The notes under the pieces are model-generated. The model was not told the origin of the DNA. It worked only from the letters and a program-made list of their open reading frames with translations, and did not search any database. A program made the translations under genes and the position numbers. From CAZWCX01 sp964632945 (GTDB taxonomy: Bacteria; Planctomycetota; MHYJ01; WSZJ01; CAZWCX01): DNA of 54,557 nucleotides. The stretch is from NCBI GenBank assembly GCA_964632945.1, contig CAZWCX010000038.1, positions 1 to 54,557 on the forward strand. The letters run 5' to 3'. This document shows, piece by piece, positions 43,541 through 53,699 of this stretch (positions within the stretch are counted from its first letter, which is position 1; every line of letters starts with the position of its first letter).

Positions 43541-46042
43541 ATGCCCCCACGCGGCCGCGTCGTTCTCCTCGCCGGGCTGGTCGCCCTGCTCTTCCTCGGC
43601 TGGTCCGGTGCGACCCAGGGAGAGGACGCGCCGCCCCTGGAGCGGGAAATCGCGCCGGAAGACTGGCTCGTGGCCTCGGACCTGCCTTCCGGCGGCGGGC
43701 GGGAGGCGATGGGGGACGCGATCCTGCTCTCACTCTTGACGAACACCTTTTCGGCCCCGCGAGAGGGGGATCCGTACCCCACGTATCATCACCCCGATGC
43801 CCGGGCTGCCTGGCGGAAGATTCGCGCGGAAGGCGGGCGTTTCACCCAGGGGCCCACGGGCCGATTTTTCGCCTACACGTGCGTGGAAGTCGATTCCCCG
43901 CGGCGCGCCCTCGTGGTCGCGGAAGGGATCGGTCGGGTGTTTCTGGACGGCCAGATGACGCCGGGGGACGTCTATTCGGCGAGCTATGCGCAGTTCCCAG
44001 TGCAATTGCGCCCCGGCCGGAACCATGTGGTGATCCTCGCAATCCCGCGCGGCGGCATCGCGTTTCGGCTCGTGCCGCCGCGGGCGCCGGTGCAGCTCAA
44101 CCTCCGGGACGTGACGGCCCCGGATGCGGTGCAGGGTCGGCCGCTCGAGGCCTTCGCGGGCGTGCCGGTGGTCAACACGCTGGCACGAACCGTGACCGGG
44201 GCCCGGATCGCGGTCGGCGACGACCTCCGGTTCCGCCGGACCGAGGTGTCCCTTCCCCCGCTGGCCCCCGGACAGGTACTGAAGTGGCCGGTGCGACTCG
44301 TCGGCGTCGAGGCCTTCGCCCCGGACACCCCCCGTGAACTCGAGGTGCCGATCGAAGTCCACGCGGAAGGGGGAAAGGACGAGGGCCGGCTGAAGGTGCG
44401 CGTGCAGCCGCCGGGTCACGCCTTCAAGCGTACGTTCCGGTCCGAAATCGACGAGTCGGTCCAATACGCCGGCGTGGTCGAGCCCGCGGACCCGACGCCC
44501 GGAGAGCGGCCCGGGATCGTCCTGACCCTGCATGGCGCGGGCGTGGAGGGGATCGGGCAGGCCGCGGCCTATTCCGCCAAGCCCTCGACCGTCATCGTGG
44601 CGCCCACGAATCGGCGTCCGTTCGGATTCGACTGGGAAGACTGGGGGATGCTCGACGCGATCGAGACCCTGGATCGAGCCCTCGAGTGGTATGGCGCCGA
44701 TCCGGAACGCGTGATGCTGACGGGCCACAGCATGGGCGGGCATGGGACCTGGGCGGTCGGACTCCTGCATGCGCACCGCTTCGCCGCGATCGGTCCGAGC
44801 GCGGGGTGGGCCTCGTTCGCCCTCTACGGCGCCGGCGGCGGGGGCGGCGCGGTGTTCGCCTCGCCGGTCCTCCAGGATGTGCTCCTGCGCTGCCGGCACC
44901 ACAGCGAGCTCCTCGGGTTCCTTCCCAACGCACGGGAGTACGGCGTCTACATCCTGCACGGGAAGGACGACGACAACGTTCCGGTGTCCCAGGCCCGCAT
45001 GATGAAGTACTTCCTCGAGCGGGATCACGCCGACCTGGCGTATCACGAGGAGCCCGGCGCCGGACACTGGTGGGACAAGGACACCGCGCGGCCGGGGGCC
45101 GATTGCGTGGACTGGCCGCCCCTGTTCGACTTCTTCGCGCGCCGCGCGCGCAAGCCGGTGGTGGAAGACGGCGCCTGGGTGACGCCGACGCCGACCGTGG
45201 CGTCGCGCTACCGCTTCCTCGAAGTGCTCGCCCAGGAGTCCGCGCATGCGGACTCGCGCCTGGAAGTCCGGACCGACCTGGAAGCCCGGACGATCGGGGT
45301 GCGCACGGCCAACGTGGCGGCGCTGGCGATCGATCGCGCGGGAGGGCTCCCGGCGGGCTGGCGCCTCGTTCTCGACGGCGTCCCGGCGGCCGACGGGGCG
45401 CTCGGGTTGGGGCGCGCGGTCGCGGTCCGGGAAGGAGCGGCCTGGCGGTTCGGGCCCGATGCCGCGTGGACCGGCAAGCGTCCCCGCTTCGGGGGCCCCC
45501 TCAAGGACGCCTTCCAGCGGCCGTTCGTGTTCGTCATCGGGAGCGCGGGATCGGAGGAGGAAACCGCCGCTGCGCGCTCCGTCGCGGTCTACCTGGCCAA
45601 CGTGTGGTGGTGGCGCGGCAACGGGACCGTCCGCGTCATCGCCGATCAGGACGTGACGCCGGACCTGATCGCGTCCTACAACCTGGTCCTGTTCGGCAAC
45701 CGCGAGTCGAATCTTGTGCTGGCCCGGGCCGACCTGCCGGTGCGGGTGGCGCGGGGCCGCGTCGACATCGGCGCGTGGACGCGGACCGGCGGGGGGCTGG
45801 CGACCGCGTTCGTCCATCCTGCTCCCGGCGCGCTCGGACGGCTCTGGTGCGTCTACGGAGGGACCGACGCGGCGGGGATCCGGCTCGCCGGATTCGGCGA
45901 GGTGTTCCGCTCCGGACACGGCCTCCCCGACTTCATCGTCTGGGACGGCGAGGCCGTCCTGCGCGGCTTCGGCGCCGCCCGGGCGGCGGGATTCTTCGAC
46001 GCGCAGTGGCGGTTGCCCGGCGGTCCTTGCTGGTTCGAGTAG
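43541..46042 (+). CDS. secreted alpha/beta hydrolase (prolyl-oligopeptidase/PHB-depolymerase-like)
   Basis: An 833-residue exported hydrolase. Signal peptide 1-27. A beta-rich N-terminal domain (about 60-300) resembles a sugar-binding or accessory domain. The alpha/beta-hydrolase domain spans about 320-560 with a likely triad of Ser397 in GHSMGGHG, Asp in HGKDDDNVP (476-478) and His509 in GAGHWWD; GIVLTLHGAG is the oxyanion-side strand. The C-terminal 270 residues are unassigned but include a Rossmann-like stretch (FVFVIGSAGSEEE, YNLVLFGNRESN), as in other large secreted peptidases of Planctomycetota. GGAGGG precedes the ATG. Substrate (ester or peptide) unknown. Confidence 0.88.
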   Translation: MPPRGRVVLLAGLVALLFLGWSGATQGEDAPPLEREIAPEDWLVASDLPSGGGREAMGDAILLSLLTNTFSAPREGDPYPTYHHPDARAAWRKIRAEGGRFTQGPTGRFFAYTCVEVDSPRRALVVAEGIGRVFLDGQMTPGDVYSASYAQFPVQLRPGRNHVVILAIPRGGIAFRLVPPRAPVQLNLRDVTAPDAVQGRPLEAFAGVPVVNTLARTVTGARIAVGDDLRFRRTEVSLPPLAPGQVLKWPVRLVGVEAFAPDTPRELEVPIEVHAEGGKDEGRLKVRVQPPGHAFKRTFRSEIDESVQYAGVVEPADPTPGERPGIVLTLHGAGVEGIGQAAAYSAKPSTVIVAPTNRRPFGFDWEDWGMLDAIETLDRALEWYGADPERVMLTGHSMGGHGTWAVGLLHAHRFAAIGPSAGWASFALYGAGGGGGAVFASPVLQDVLLRCRHHSELLGFLPNAREYGVYILHGKDDDNVPVSQARMMKYFLERDHADLAYHEEPGAGHWWDKDTARPGADCVDWPPLFDFFARRARKPVVEDGAWVTPTPTVASRYRFLEVLAQESAHADSRLEVRTDLEARTIGVRTANVAALAIDRAGGLPAGWRLVLDGVPAADGALGLGRAVAVREGAAWRFGPDAAWTGKRPRFGGPLKDAFQRPFVFVIGSAGSEEETAAARSVAVYLANVWWWRGNGTVRVIADQDVTPDLIASYNLVLFGNRESNLVLARADLPVRVARGRVDIGAWTRTGGGLATAFVHPAPGALGRLWCVYGGTDAAGIRLAGFGEVFRSGHGLPDFIVWDGEAVLRGFGAARAAGFFDAQWRLPGGPCWFE

Positions 46043-46064
46043 TCTCCCGCGCGGCGAGCGATTC

Positions 46065-46478
46065 TCACCCCTCCGCGCGCAGGTGCCAGCCCCGCTGCGC
46101 GACGAGCCGGGCCACGCGCTGTCGGACTTCGTCGCGGATGCGCCGGACTGCCTCCGCGGGCTGCCCCTTCGGGTCCGGCAGCGGCCAATCCGCGCGCTCG
46201 ACGCCGGTCACGGCGGGACAGGCCTCGCCGCATCCCATCGTGATCAGCAGCCGGGCCGTGCCGGCAAGCGCGTCCGTCAGCAGGGCGGGCTGCGCCGACG
46301 AGAGATCGACGCCGACCTCCTCCATCGCTTCGACCACTTCCGGATGGACCCTCGGCCCGGGCCGCGTACCCGCGGAAATCCCCCGTGCCCGGGCGGGATC
46401 GGCCAGGAGATTGAAGAAGGCGGCGGCCATCTGCGAGCGGCCGGCGTTGTGGACGCAAGCGAAGAGAATGAGATCCAT
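46065..46478 (-). CDS. low-molecular-weight phosphatase/arsenate reductase (ArsC type)
   Basis: A 137-residue LMW-PTP-fold protein. The P-loop is C8VHNAGRS15, followed by Asp102 in DPKG as the general acid. Cys83 and Cys87 (MGCGEACP) stand where thioredoxin-coupled arsenate reductases carry their redox pair, so reduction of As(V) to As(III) by a Cys8-Cys83-Cys87 relay is likelier than protein-tyrosine dephosphorylation. CGGAGG lies 4 bases before the ATG. It converges with the hydrolase gene (22 bases between stops) and is divergent from the large kinase gene. Confidence 0.85.
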   Translation of the reverse strand: MDLILFACVHNAGRSQMAAAFFNLLADPARARGISAGTRPGPRVHPEVVEAMEEVGVDLSSAQPALLTDALAGTARLLITMGCGEACPAVTGVERADWPLPDPKGQPAEAVRRIRDEVRQRVARLVAQRGWHLRAEG

Positions 46479-46676
46479 GGGGCCTCCGGGTCGAGGGGTG
46501 CGCGTGCCGTCTCGCCGGCCGTCCGCGACCGGGGACCTATCGTACCCGCGCCCGCGCCCCACGGCCAGATCCGGCTGCCGATCCCGAAGGACGGGCGTGG
46601 GACCGTCTTCCGGGGACCGCCGTCGGGCCGGCGCGGCAGGATTCCCCGGGTGCGGCCGTTTTGGTACTCTCGACGC

Positions 46677-49600
46677 ATGGAGACGATCCCCAAGGATCCG
46701 CTCGGAGTGGATCCTGGCGACCTCGGTCGCATCCTCGAGCGTCTCGGCGTGGAACCCGCCCGGGTCGAAGAGGCGAAAGCCATTCGGGAGCGGGGAGCGG
46801 CGGGGGCCGAGCCCTTCGGCGCGTCGCGGCTCGACTCCGCGGCGCTGGACGCTCTGCGCGGGGGTCCGCTCCTCCGCATCCTCGTCGAGCTGGGGGTGCT
46901 GGACGCGAAACGCCTGACGGCGAGCGCCGACGCTCTGCGCCAGACCCAGGTCGGCCGAGATGCCGGGGAGACCTGGCATCCGGCGCCCGACCACGCCGCA
47001 ACGGGATCCGGCTCCGCCGACGCCCGGCGCGTTCCGGATCGCGCGACGATCCTCTATGGCGCGGATGCGCCAAGCGAGGAACCCGGGAGGTCTCCGCCCG
47101 TCGGCTCGGACGACCCGCCGGAACTGCACGGCACCGGCTTCGCGTCGGAGGGGTCGAGCGCCGGGGCGGGCGGCGGCAGCCGTTCGCGCCTGCCCGCCCC
47201 CGGGAAGATCATCGGGCGCTACCTGCTGGAGGAGGAGCTCGGCGCCGGAGGCATGGGCGTGGTCTTCCGCGCCTTCGACCGCGAGCTGAAGCGCGAGGTC
47301 GCCCTCAAGCTGCTGCTGGCCGGCGACGGTGCGACCGACGACATGATCCAGCGCTTCCAGCGCGAGGCGCAGGCCGCCGCGAAGCTCTCCCATCCGAACA
47401 TCGTCCGCACGTACGATGTCGGCAGCGCCGACGGCCGGCACTACCTCACCATGGAACTGGTGCGCGGGCCGAGCCTCGACGCGCTCGTTCGCGCGGCCGG
47501 CGGGAAGCTCTCCCCGCGCGAGGCCATGCGTCTCATCGTCGACGTTGCGGAAGCCCTTGCCTACGCCCACGCGCAGGGGATCGTCCATCGCGACCTGAAA
47601 CCGGAAAACATCCTTCTGGAGGACCCAAGTCCCAGCGAGCAGGGACGCAGCCCGCGACCGGGCGGACTGCCGGCCTCGGGCGTGTGGACCGGCGGATTGC
47701 GCCCCAAGATCACCGACTTCGGGCTCGCCCGCATCGTGAACATGGAAGGCGAGGGGCGTCTGACGACCTCGGGCTTCATCATGGGCACTCCGGTGTACAT
47801 GGCCCCGGAGCAGGCCGGGGGGGACCTCGACAGTGTGGACGGGCGCAGCGACGTCTACAGCCTCGGGGCGGTCCTGTACGAGATGGTCGTCGGGGCGGCG
47901 CCTTATGCCGGTTCCGCGCCGATCCACGTGGTCCTGCAGAAAATGGTCGAAGACGCCCCCGCGCCGCGCAAGGTGAACCCCGCGCTCGCGCCGGACGTCG
48001 AGACGATCATTCAGAAGGCGATGGAGCGCGACCGGAACAAGCGCTACGCGGGCATGCGCGAATTCGCGGAAGACCTGAGGCGCTGCCTCGCCGGCGAGGC
48101 CATTCAGGCGCGGCCGATCTCCCGGGTCGAGCGGGTCTGGCGCTGGGTGCGCCGTCGACCCGCGCTCGCCGGCGCGGGGGCGGTCGCCGCGATGGCGCTC
48201 GCCGGCCTGGGGATCGCCCTCTTCGGACCGGGGCAGCTGCGCGTCGAGTCCGATCCGCCGGGAGCGGAAGTCCGGGTCAACGGCGTGGTCCGGGGGCTCA
48301 CGCCGGACGCCGTCGCCTGGGTGTGGCCGCCCGGCGAGGTGGAGGTGACCCTCAGCCTGCCGGGCCGCCTTCCCGACAAGCGGGTCGTCGGGGTGGGCGC
48401 GGCAACCACGGAGATCGTCCGCGTGAGCCTGGTCAGGGACACCGGCACCTTCTCCGTCGCCGTGACGCCCGCAACCGCGAAGATCGCGCTCGAGCAAGGC
48501 GGTCGCGAGGTGGCCGTGCTCGTCGGCCCCCAAGAGGCACGGACGCTGCGCGTGGGGACCTACATCGCACGAATCCACGCCCCCGACCATCAAGAGGTCC
48601 GTACGGCCTTCGAAGTCCTGCCGGACGGCGAGGTCTCGCTTCCTCCGGTGGCGCTGGAACACGACACCGCCCGCCTGTCGATCGCGGCGAGTCTGACCGG
48701 CGGGGCCGTATGGGTGTATCCGATGGAGGAAGGGGGGGAAGCGGACGCTCGGCCTCGTCATCTCTGGGAACGCTCCTGGCCGGAGGGGGAGCCCCGATGG
48801 CGATTGCCTCTGCCGCTCGAGGACTTCGCGATCGACACCGGGCGATATCGGCTCCTGTTTCGCAAGGAGGGGAGTTTCCCCCGGGAGTGCCGTCTGGCCC
48901 TCTTGAGTCCCGATGCGACGGAGAGGCGCAATGCGAGCCTCACGGCGCTGCCACTCTGGTCTCGCCGGGCCGGCGAGGACGTGGGCTCTTCTCCCGCGCT
49001 GGCCGACTTCGACGGAGACGGCTTCCTCGACGTGGTTCTCGGCTCCAACGATCGGTCGGTGTGGGCCTTCTCCGGGCTGGACGGCTCGACGCTGTGGCGA
49101 TTCGAGACGGGCGGTCGCGTCGAGTCCTCGCCCGCGGTCGGGGACCTGGACGGCGACGGGCAAGTCGACGTGGTGATCGGGTCGGACGATGGCCGGGTCT
49201 ACGCCCTGTCCGGCCGGGACGGTCGCCGGCTGTGGATCCGGCCGACGACGGGGCGGGTGAGTTCATCCCCGGGACTGGCGGACCTCGACGGCGATCGGTT
49301 GACGGATGTCGTGGTCGGCTCCTGGGACAAGCAGATCCACGCGCTGTCGGGGCGCACCGGCGAACCGATCTGGACCTTTGCGACCGAGGGCGGCGTGATC
49401 GGGGGCCCGGCCTTCGCGCGGTTGGACGGCGATGCGATACCGGACGTGCTGATCGGGTCTCTCGACGGCCGCCTTTATGCCCTCTCCGGACGGGACGGGC
49501 GGCGGTTGTGGGCCGGCGAGGGAACGGAGGGGATTGCCGCGCGTCCCGCCCTGGCCGACCTCAATCAGGATGGGGTTCCGGACGCGGTGGTGGGAACCTG

Positions 49601-51878
49601 GGATGCCGTCGTCCAGGCGTGGTCGGGCGCGGACGGAACCCTGTTGTGGACCTACGAGACCGGGGCCGGGGTGAACTCCTCCGCAGCGGTGGCCGACCTG
49701 GACCGGGACGGGATGCCCGATTTCGTGGTCGGGGCGGACGATCAGACGGTCCACGCGATCTCGGGCCGGGCGGGAACCCTGCTCTGGAGCGTGGCGACCG
49801 GGGGTGCCGTACTTTCTTCGCCGGCACTGCATGACCTGGATCGGGACGGAACGCCGGACGTCGTGGTCGGATCGGAAGACGGCGCCGTGGTGGCCGTCTC
49901 CGGGACGGACGGCACGCTGCTCTGGGTCCATTTTCTGGGGGAGCGCGTGATCGCGTCCCCGGCCGTGGCCGACCTCGACCGCGACGGCGCGGTGGACGTC
50001 GTGGTCGCCGCCCGGGACGGTACGGTCGCGGCCTTGCGCGCGCAGCCGGACCGGCTGCTCTGGGCGTTGGAGACCCCACGGCCGGTGACTGCGGCGCCGG
50101 CGGTTGCGGACCTGGACGGAGACGGTACCCCCGACGTGGTCGCCGGGGGGTGGGACGGAATCCTGCGCGCGGTATCGGGCAAGGACGGCGGACTGTTGTG
50201 GCGCGCGCCGACGGTGGATCGCATCCAGGCGGGGGCGATGATCCACGTCCCGGCCGACGATTCGGGGATGCGTGTGTTGGCCGGATCGTCCGATGGCCGC
50301 GTCCGGGCGTTCCGCGCGGAGAAGGGGATCGAAGAGTGGAGCGTGGAGGTCGGTGGGCCCGTTTCTTCCACGGCGGCCGTCGGCGACCTCGACGGCGACG
50401 GATCGCTCGAAGTCGTATTCGGCGCCGATGACCGCAAGATCTACGCGGTCTCCCTCGCCGAAGGATCGATCCGCTGGTCGTTCGAGACCGGCGGCGTGGC
50501 CGCCTCGTCGCCCCGCATCCGCGATCTCGACGGGGACGGCGCCGTGGAGGTCGTGGTGGGTTCCGGGGACGACCGGGTCTATGCCCTTTCCGGTCGGGAT
50601 GGCTCGCGGAAGTGGATGGTCCTGACCGGTGGACCCGTGACGGCATCCCCGGCGCTCGCCGACGTGAACGGAGACGGGGTCGTGGACGTCGTGATCGGTT
50701 CCGGGGACGGGCTGGCCTATGCCCTGTCGGGACGGGACGGCGGACGTCTCTGGGCGACCCCGCTGGGGGCGCCGGTGTGGTCGGAAGCCGCGATCGCGGA
50801 CTTCGACCGGGACGGAACTCCCGACGCCGCCTTCGCGGGTAGGGACGGCGCGGTTTCGGCCCTGTCCGGTCGGGACGGCTCCATCCTGTGGCGGTTCCGC
50901 GCGACCGGCCGCATCGATGGCGCGCCCGCCGCGGCCGAACTCACCGGAGATGGCGTCCCCGATGTCGTGTTCGGCTCTTTCGATCGACGCGTCTACGCCG
51001 TCGACGGCCGCGACGGCGAGTTGTGCTGGGCCTACACCACCGGGGGCGAGGTGTCCGGGAGCGTACGCCTGGCCGATCTGACCGGGGATCGCGTGGCCGA
51101 CGTGCTGGTCGGCTCCCACGACGGGCGACTCTACGCCCTGGACGGGGGCGCGGAGGCGGGACAGGATCCGACTCCCGGGAACGGGCTGCGCGCTCCGGAA
51201 GTCGCCGCGGTTTCGCACTCGCTGCGATCGGCGGCGCGGCGCGCGGCCCTGCGTCGGGCGGCGGACCTGCTCGCCGGGTGTCCGGCGGCGGATCCGCTGC
51301 GAACTTCCCTGCTCCGGCGTTTCGTGCAGGCCGCCCTGGCGGAGGGCCGGAACGCCGAGGCGTGGGTCAGGCTGGAGGACTGGCTTTCGCTTCGTCCTGC
51401 CGGAGCCGAGGCCTGGCTCCTGGCGACGATCATCCACGCGCGCCTGGGCCGGATGGACGAGGCGGGCAAGGCCCTCGAAAGGGGGGTGCGCGCGGATCCG
51501 GGGGGCGCGGTCGCCGCCTTGCACGACGCGAGTCCATGGCTGAGCCGGGAGGATCAGGCGCGGCTCGCCGGCGTCGCCGCGAACGCCGCGGCGCGCCTGG
51601 AACCCGCGGGGGAGGCATTCCCCGGGCTCCTGGAGGCGCGCGCGATCATCCGGTTGCTGGCCGGGGATGGGCCGGGCGCCGATGCGGACATGACGGCGGT
51701 CCTGCGCACCGGGGAGGCGGACCCGTCCTGGTATCTCTTCCGCGGACTGGCCCGGCGCACGGCCGGCCGGCGCGACGACGCGCTCGTGGACTTCGAACGC
51801 TGCTTCGGCCTGCCGGGCGGCGTGGACGCCTGGGCCCGCGAGTCCGCGCGGGCCCTCCGCCAGTCCGACGCCGACTGA
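46677..51878 (+). CDS. giant Ser/Thr kinase with PEGA domain and 16 beta-propeller repeats
   Basis: A 1,733-residue Hanks-type kinase. Residues 1-175 are a variable N-terminus. The kinase domain (about 178-460) has GAGGMG, VALKLL, HRDLKPEN with Asp306 and D347FG, with an insertion of about 25 residues before DFG. A transmembrane helix (about 495-518) leads to a PEGA-type domain (about 521-570). Residues about 759-1490 form 16 consecutive repeats of about 45 residues of the kind ADLDGDGxxDVVVGSxDGxVYALSGRDGxxLW, combining FG-GAP/VCBS Ca-binding loops with PQQ-type blades. A TPR-like helical tail ends the protein. No good ribosome binding site precedes the ATG, so the start could differ. Confidence 0.9.
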   Translation: METIPKDPLGVDPGDLGRILERLGVEPARVEEAKAIRERGAAGAEPFGASRLDSAALDALRGGPLLRILVELGVLDAKRLTASADALRQTQVGRDAGETWHPAPDHAATGSGSADARRVPDRATILYGADAPSEEPGRSPPVGSDDPPELHGTGFASEGSSAGAGGGSRSRLPAPGKIIGRYLLEEELGAGGMGVVFRAFDRELKREVALKLLLAGDGATDDMIQRFQREAQAAAKLSHPNIVRTYDVGSADGRHYLTMELVRGPSLDALVRAAGGKLSPREAMRLIVDVAEALAYAHAQGIVHRDLKPENILLEDPSPSEQGRSPRPGGLPASGVWTGGLRPKITDFGLARIVNMEGEGRLTTSGFIMGTPVYMAPEQAGGDLDSVDGRSDVYSLGAVLYEMVVGAAPYAGSAPIHVVLQKMVEDAPAPRKVNPALAPDVETIIQKAMERDRNKRYAGMREFAEDLRRCLAGEAIQARPISRVERVWRWVRRRPALAGAGAVAAMALAGLGIALFGPGQLRVESDPPGAEVRVNGVVRGLTPDAVAWVWPPGEVEVTLSLPGRLPDKRVVGVGAATTEIVRVSLVRDTGTFSVAVTPATAKIALEQGGREVAVLVGPQEARTLRVGTYIARIHAPDHQEVRTAFEVLPDGEVSLPPVALEHDTARLSIAASLTGGAVWVYPMEEGGEADARPRHLWERSWPEGEPRWRLPLPLEDFAIDTGRYRLLFRKEGSFPRECRLALLSPDATERRNASLTALPLWSRRAGEDVGSSPALADFDGDGFLDVVLGSNDRSVWAFSGLDGSTLWRFETGGRVESSPAVGDLDGDGQVDVVIGSDDGRVYALSGRDGRRLWIRPTTGRVSSSPGLADLDGDRLTDVVVGSWDKQIHALSGRTGEPIWTFATEGGVIGGPAFARLDGDAIPDVLIGSLDGRLYALSGRDGRRLWAGEGTEGIAARPALADLNQDGVPDAVVGTWDAVVQAWSGADGTLLWTYETGAGVNSSAAVADLDRDGMPDFVVGADDQTVHAISGRAGTLLWSVATGGAVLSSPALHDLDRDGTPDVVVGSEDGAVVAVSGTDGTLLWVHFLGERVIASPAVADLDRDGAVDVVVAARDGTVAALRAQPDRLLWALETPRPVTAAPAVADLDGDGTPDVVAGGWDGILRAVSGKDGGLLWRAPTVDRIQAGAMIHVPADDSGMRVLAGSSDGRVRAFRAEKGIEEWSVEVGGPVSSTAAVGDLDGDGSLEVVFGADDRKIYAVSLAEGSIRWSFETGGVAASSPRIRDLDGDGAVEVVVGSGDDRVYALSGRDGSRKWMVLTGGPVTASPALADVNGDGVVDVVIGSGDGLAYALSGRDGGRLWATPLGAPVWSEAAIADFDRDGTPDAAFAGRDGAVSALSGRDGSILWRFRATGRIDGAPAAAELTGDGVPDVVFGSFDRRVYAVDGRDGELCWAYTTGGEVSGSVRLADLTGDRVADVLVGSHDGRLYALDGGAEAGQDPTPGNGLRAPEVAAVSHSLRSAARRAALRRAADLLAGCPAADPLRTSLLRRFVQAALAEGRNAEAWVRLEDWLSLRPAGAEAWLLATIIHARLGRMDEAGKALERGVRADPGGAVAALHDASPWLSREDQARLAGVAANAAARLEPAGEAFPGLLEARAIIRLLAGDGPGADADMTAVLRTGEADPSWYLFRGLARRTAGRRDDALVDFERCFGLPGGVDAWARESARALRQSDAD

Positions 51879-52085
51879 GCGCGGGGCCCGCGAGAGTCCG
51901 TTGCATCCGGGACGACGAACGGATAGACTCCCCCGGGCCGGATCGAGGAGGCGTCGGAGGGGCGAACCGACCAGGCGCCGGGGAAAACGACGGAGTCTCC
52001 CGCGCCGCCCGGCGCCCCGAAGTCCCGTCCCCCGGGGGCGGAGCGGACCTTCCCCCACGCCGAACCCGCGCCACAGGGGCTTCCC

Positions 52086-53699
52086 ATGGACACGATCGAT
52101 TTCGACGCACTCTCCGGCCTCTTCAGCCCCCTGTTCCGGCACTGGCTGAAGCAGGCCCGAATCGCCCCGGGGATCGATCCCGGCGGCCGTCACGGCATCG
52201 TCACACGCGCCGAAGACGTCCCCGAACCGCCGGCAAGCCCGTCCCTCGACGTGCGCGCCGCCCTGTGCGACCGACTGGAATCGTATGCCGAGACTCTCGG
52301 CGCGCCCGCGGAGTCGCGGGCCGCCGTGGCGAGACTCCGGGATCCGCGCGCCTGCGCGGTCCTCACAGGACAGCAGCCGGGGGTTCTCGGCGGACCCCTG
52401 CTCATCGCGTACAAGACCGCGACGGCGATCGCCACCGCGCGGCGACTCGAGGAGCGCTGGCAGCGACCGGTGGTGCCGGTGTTCTGGAACCACTCCGACG
52501 ATGCCGACGTCGACGAGATTCGTCGCCTGCACGTGATCGACCGGGACAACCGCCTCGTCGACCTCGAGTGCCCGCCGGTGCCCCCGCGCACCGAGATTTC
52601 CGCCGTCGCGTGGCGCGAAGAATTGCCCCGCCTCCTCGAGGACGCGTTCGCGGCGTTGCCCCAGACGCAGTTCTCGCCGTCGGTGCGCGACCTGCACGAG
52701 CCCCAGGCGAGTCAAGGACCGGCGCGTTGCTTCGCCGGGGCCATGCTGCGCCTGTTCGGTCCTCACGGACTGATCGTCTTCGAACCCCGTCTGGCGCGAC
52801 CGCTCTGGGGGGATCTGCTCGCCCGGGGAGCGCGCGAGATGACCGGCATCCATGCCGACCTCGCCGAAGAGTCGACCCGGTTGCGGTCCGAAGGATTCGA
52901 TCCGCCCCTGGATGCGGATTCGGCGGCCGTGCTCTTCCGCGTGGTGGACGGCTCGAGACGCCGCCTGCGCATCGTCGACGGCGGGATCCAAGAGGATGGA
53001 AGTGAGGGGGTCGACACCGTGGACGCGGTCGCGCAACGCATCCGCCGCGAACCGGAGTCGTTCAGCCCCGGGGTCGCCCTGCGCCCCGCGTGTCAGGACC
53101 GCATTTTCCCGACCGCCGCCTATGTCGGGGGCCCCGCCGAACTGACCTACCTCACCCAGTTGCGTCCCGTCTACCGTCGACTCGGCGTGCGGCCACCCAC
53201 CCTCCTGCCCCGACTTTCCGTCACCCTGTTGGAGCCGAAGATCGCCCGCGTCGCGGACAAGTTCCAGCTGCGGCCCGAGCAACTGCTCGATCTGTCGGCG
53301 CACCACGACACTGTGCTGGCCCACAGCCTTCCATCCGGAGTCCACGACGAGTTCCGGAGCGTTCGGCATCGGATCGTCGGGGAGATCCGGGCCCTCCGCG
53401 GACTCGCACTCGGAGTGGATCCGGCCCTGGAACGGCATACCCGCAGGTTCGCCGGAAAAGTGATGAAGGCCGTACGGGAACTCAAGCAGCGGACCAACTC
53501 TTCCCACCTCGAGAAACTGCAGGTGGGTCGAAGTCAGATGGACAAGCTGATCCTCCACCTCACCCCCAAGGGGCAACCGCAGGAGCGAGTGCTCTCCCTC
53601 AACCAGTACCTGTGTCTGTTCGGCATCGGACTGGAAGCCCGGCTGATTGACCTGGCCGGCACGTACCCTCCGGGGCACGTGATGTGGCGCCTGGCGTGA
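52086..53699 (+). CDS. bshC: putative bacillithiol synthase BshC
   Basis: A 537-residue member of the BshC family, the cysteine-adding last step of bacillithiol synthesis. Family landmarks: VLTGQQPGVLGGPLLIAYKT near residue 100, PVFWNHSDDADVDEI near 137, an uncharacterised middle, FPTAAYVGGPAELTYLTQL near 342, and a C-terminal coiled-coil region (VRELKQRTNSSHLEKLQVGR). Length fits. The ATG at 52086 follows GGGGCTTCCC without a clear ribosome binding site. bshA and bshB are not in the window; bshC is often unlinked. If bacillithiol is made, it could serve metal and arsenic handling by the genes at 21504-27876 and 46065. Confidence 0.9.
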   Translation: MDTIDFDALSGLFSPLFRHWLKQARIAPGIDPGGRHGIVTRAEDVPEPPASPSLDVRAALCDRLESYAETLGAPAESRAAVARLRDPRACAVLTGQQPGVLGGPLLIAYKTATAIATARRLEERWQRPVVPVFWNHSDDADVDEIRRLHVIDRDNRLVDLECPPVPPRTEISAVAWREELPRLLEDAFAALPQTQFSPSVRDLHEPQASQGPARCFAGAMLRLFGPHGLIVFEPRLARPLWGDLLARGAREMTGIHADLAEESTRLRSEGFDPPLDADSAAVLFRVVDGSRRRLRIVDGGIQEDGSEGVDTVDAVAQRIRREPESFSPGVALRPACQDRIFPTAAYVGGPAELTYLTQLRPVYRRLGVRPPTLLPRLSVTLLEPKIARVADKFQLRPEQLLDLSAHHDTVLAHSLPSGVHDEFRSVRHRIVGEIRALRGLALGVDPALERHTRRFAGKVMKAVRELKQRTNSSHLEKLQVGRSQMDKLILHLTPKGQPQERVLSLNQYLCLFGIGLEARLIDLAGTYPPGHVMWRLA

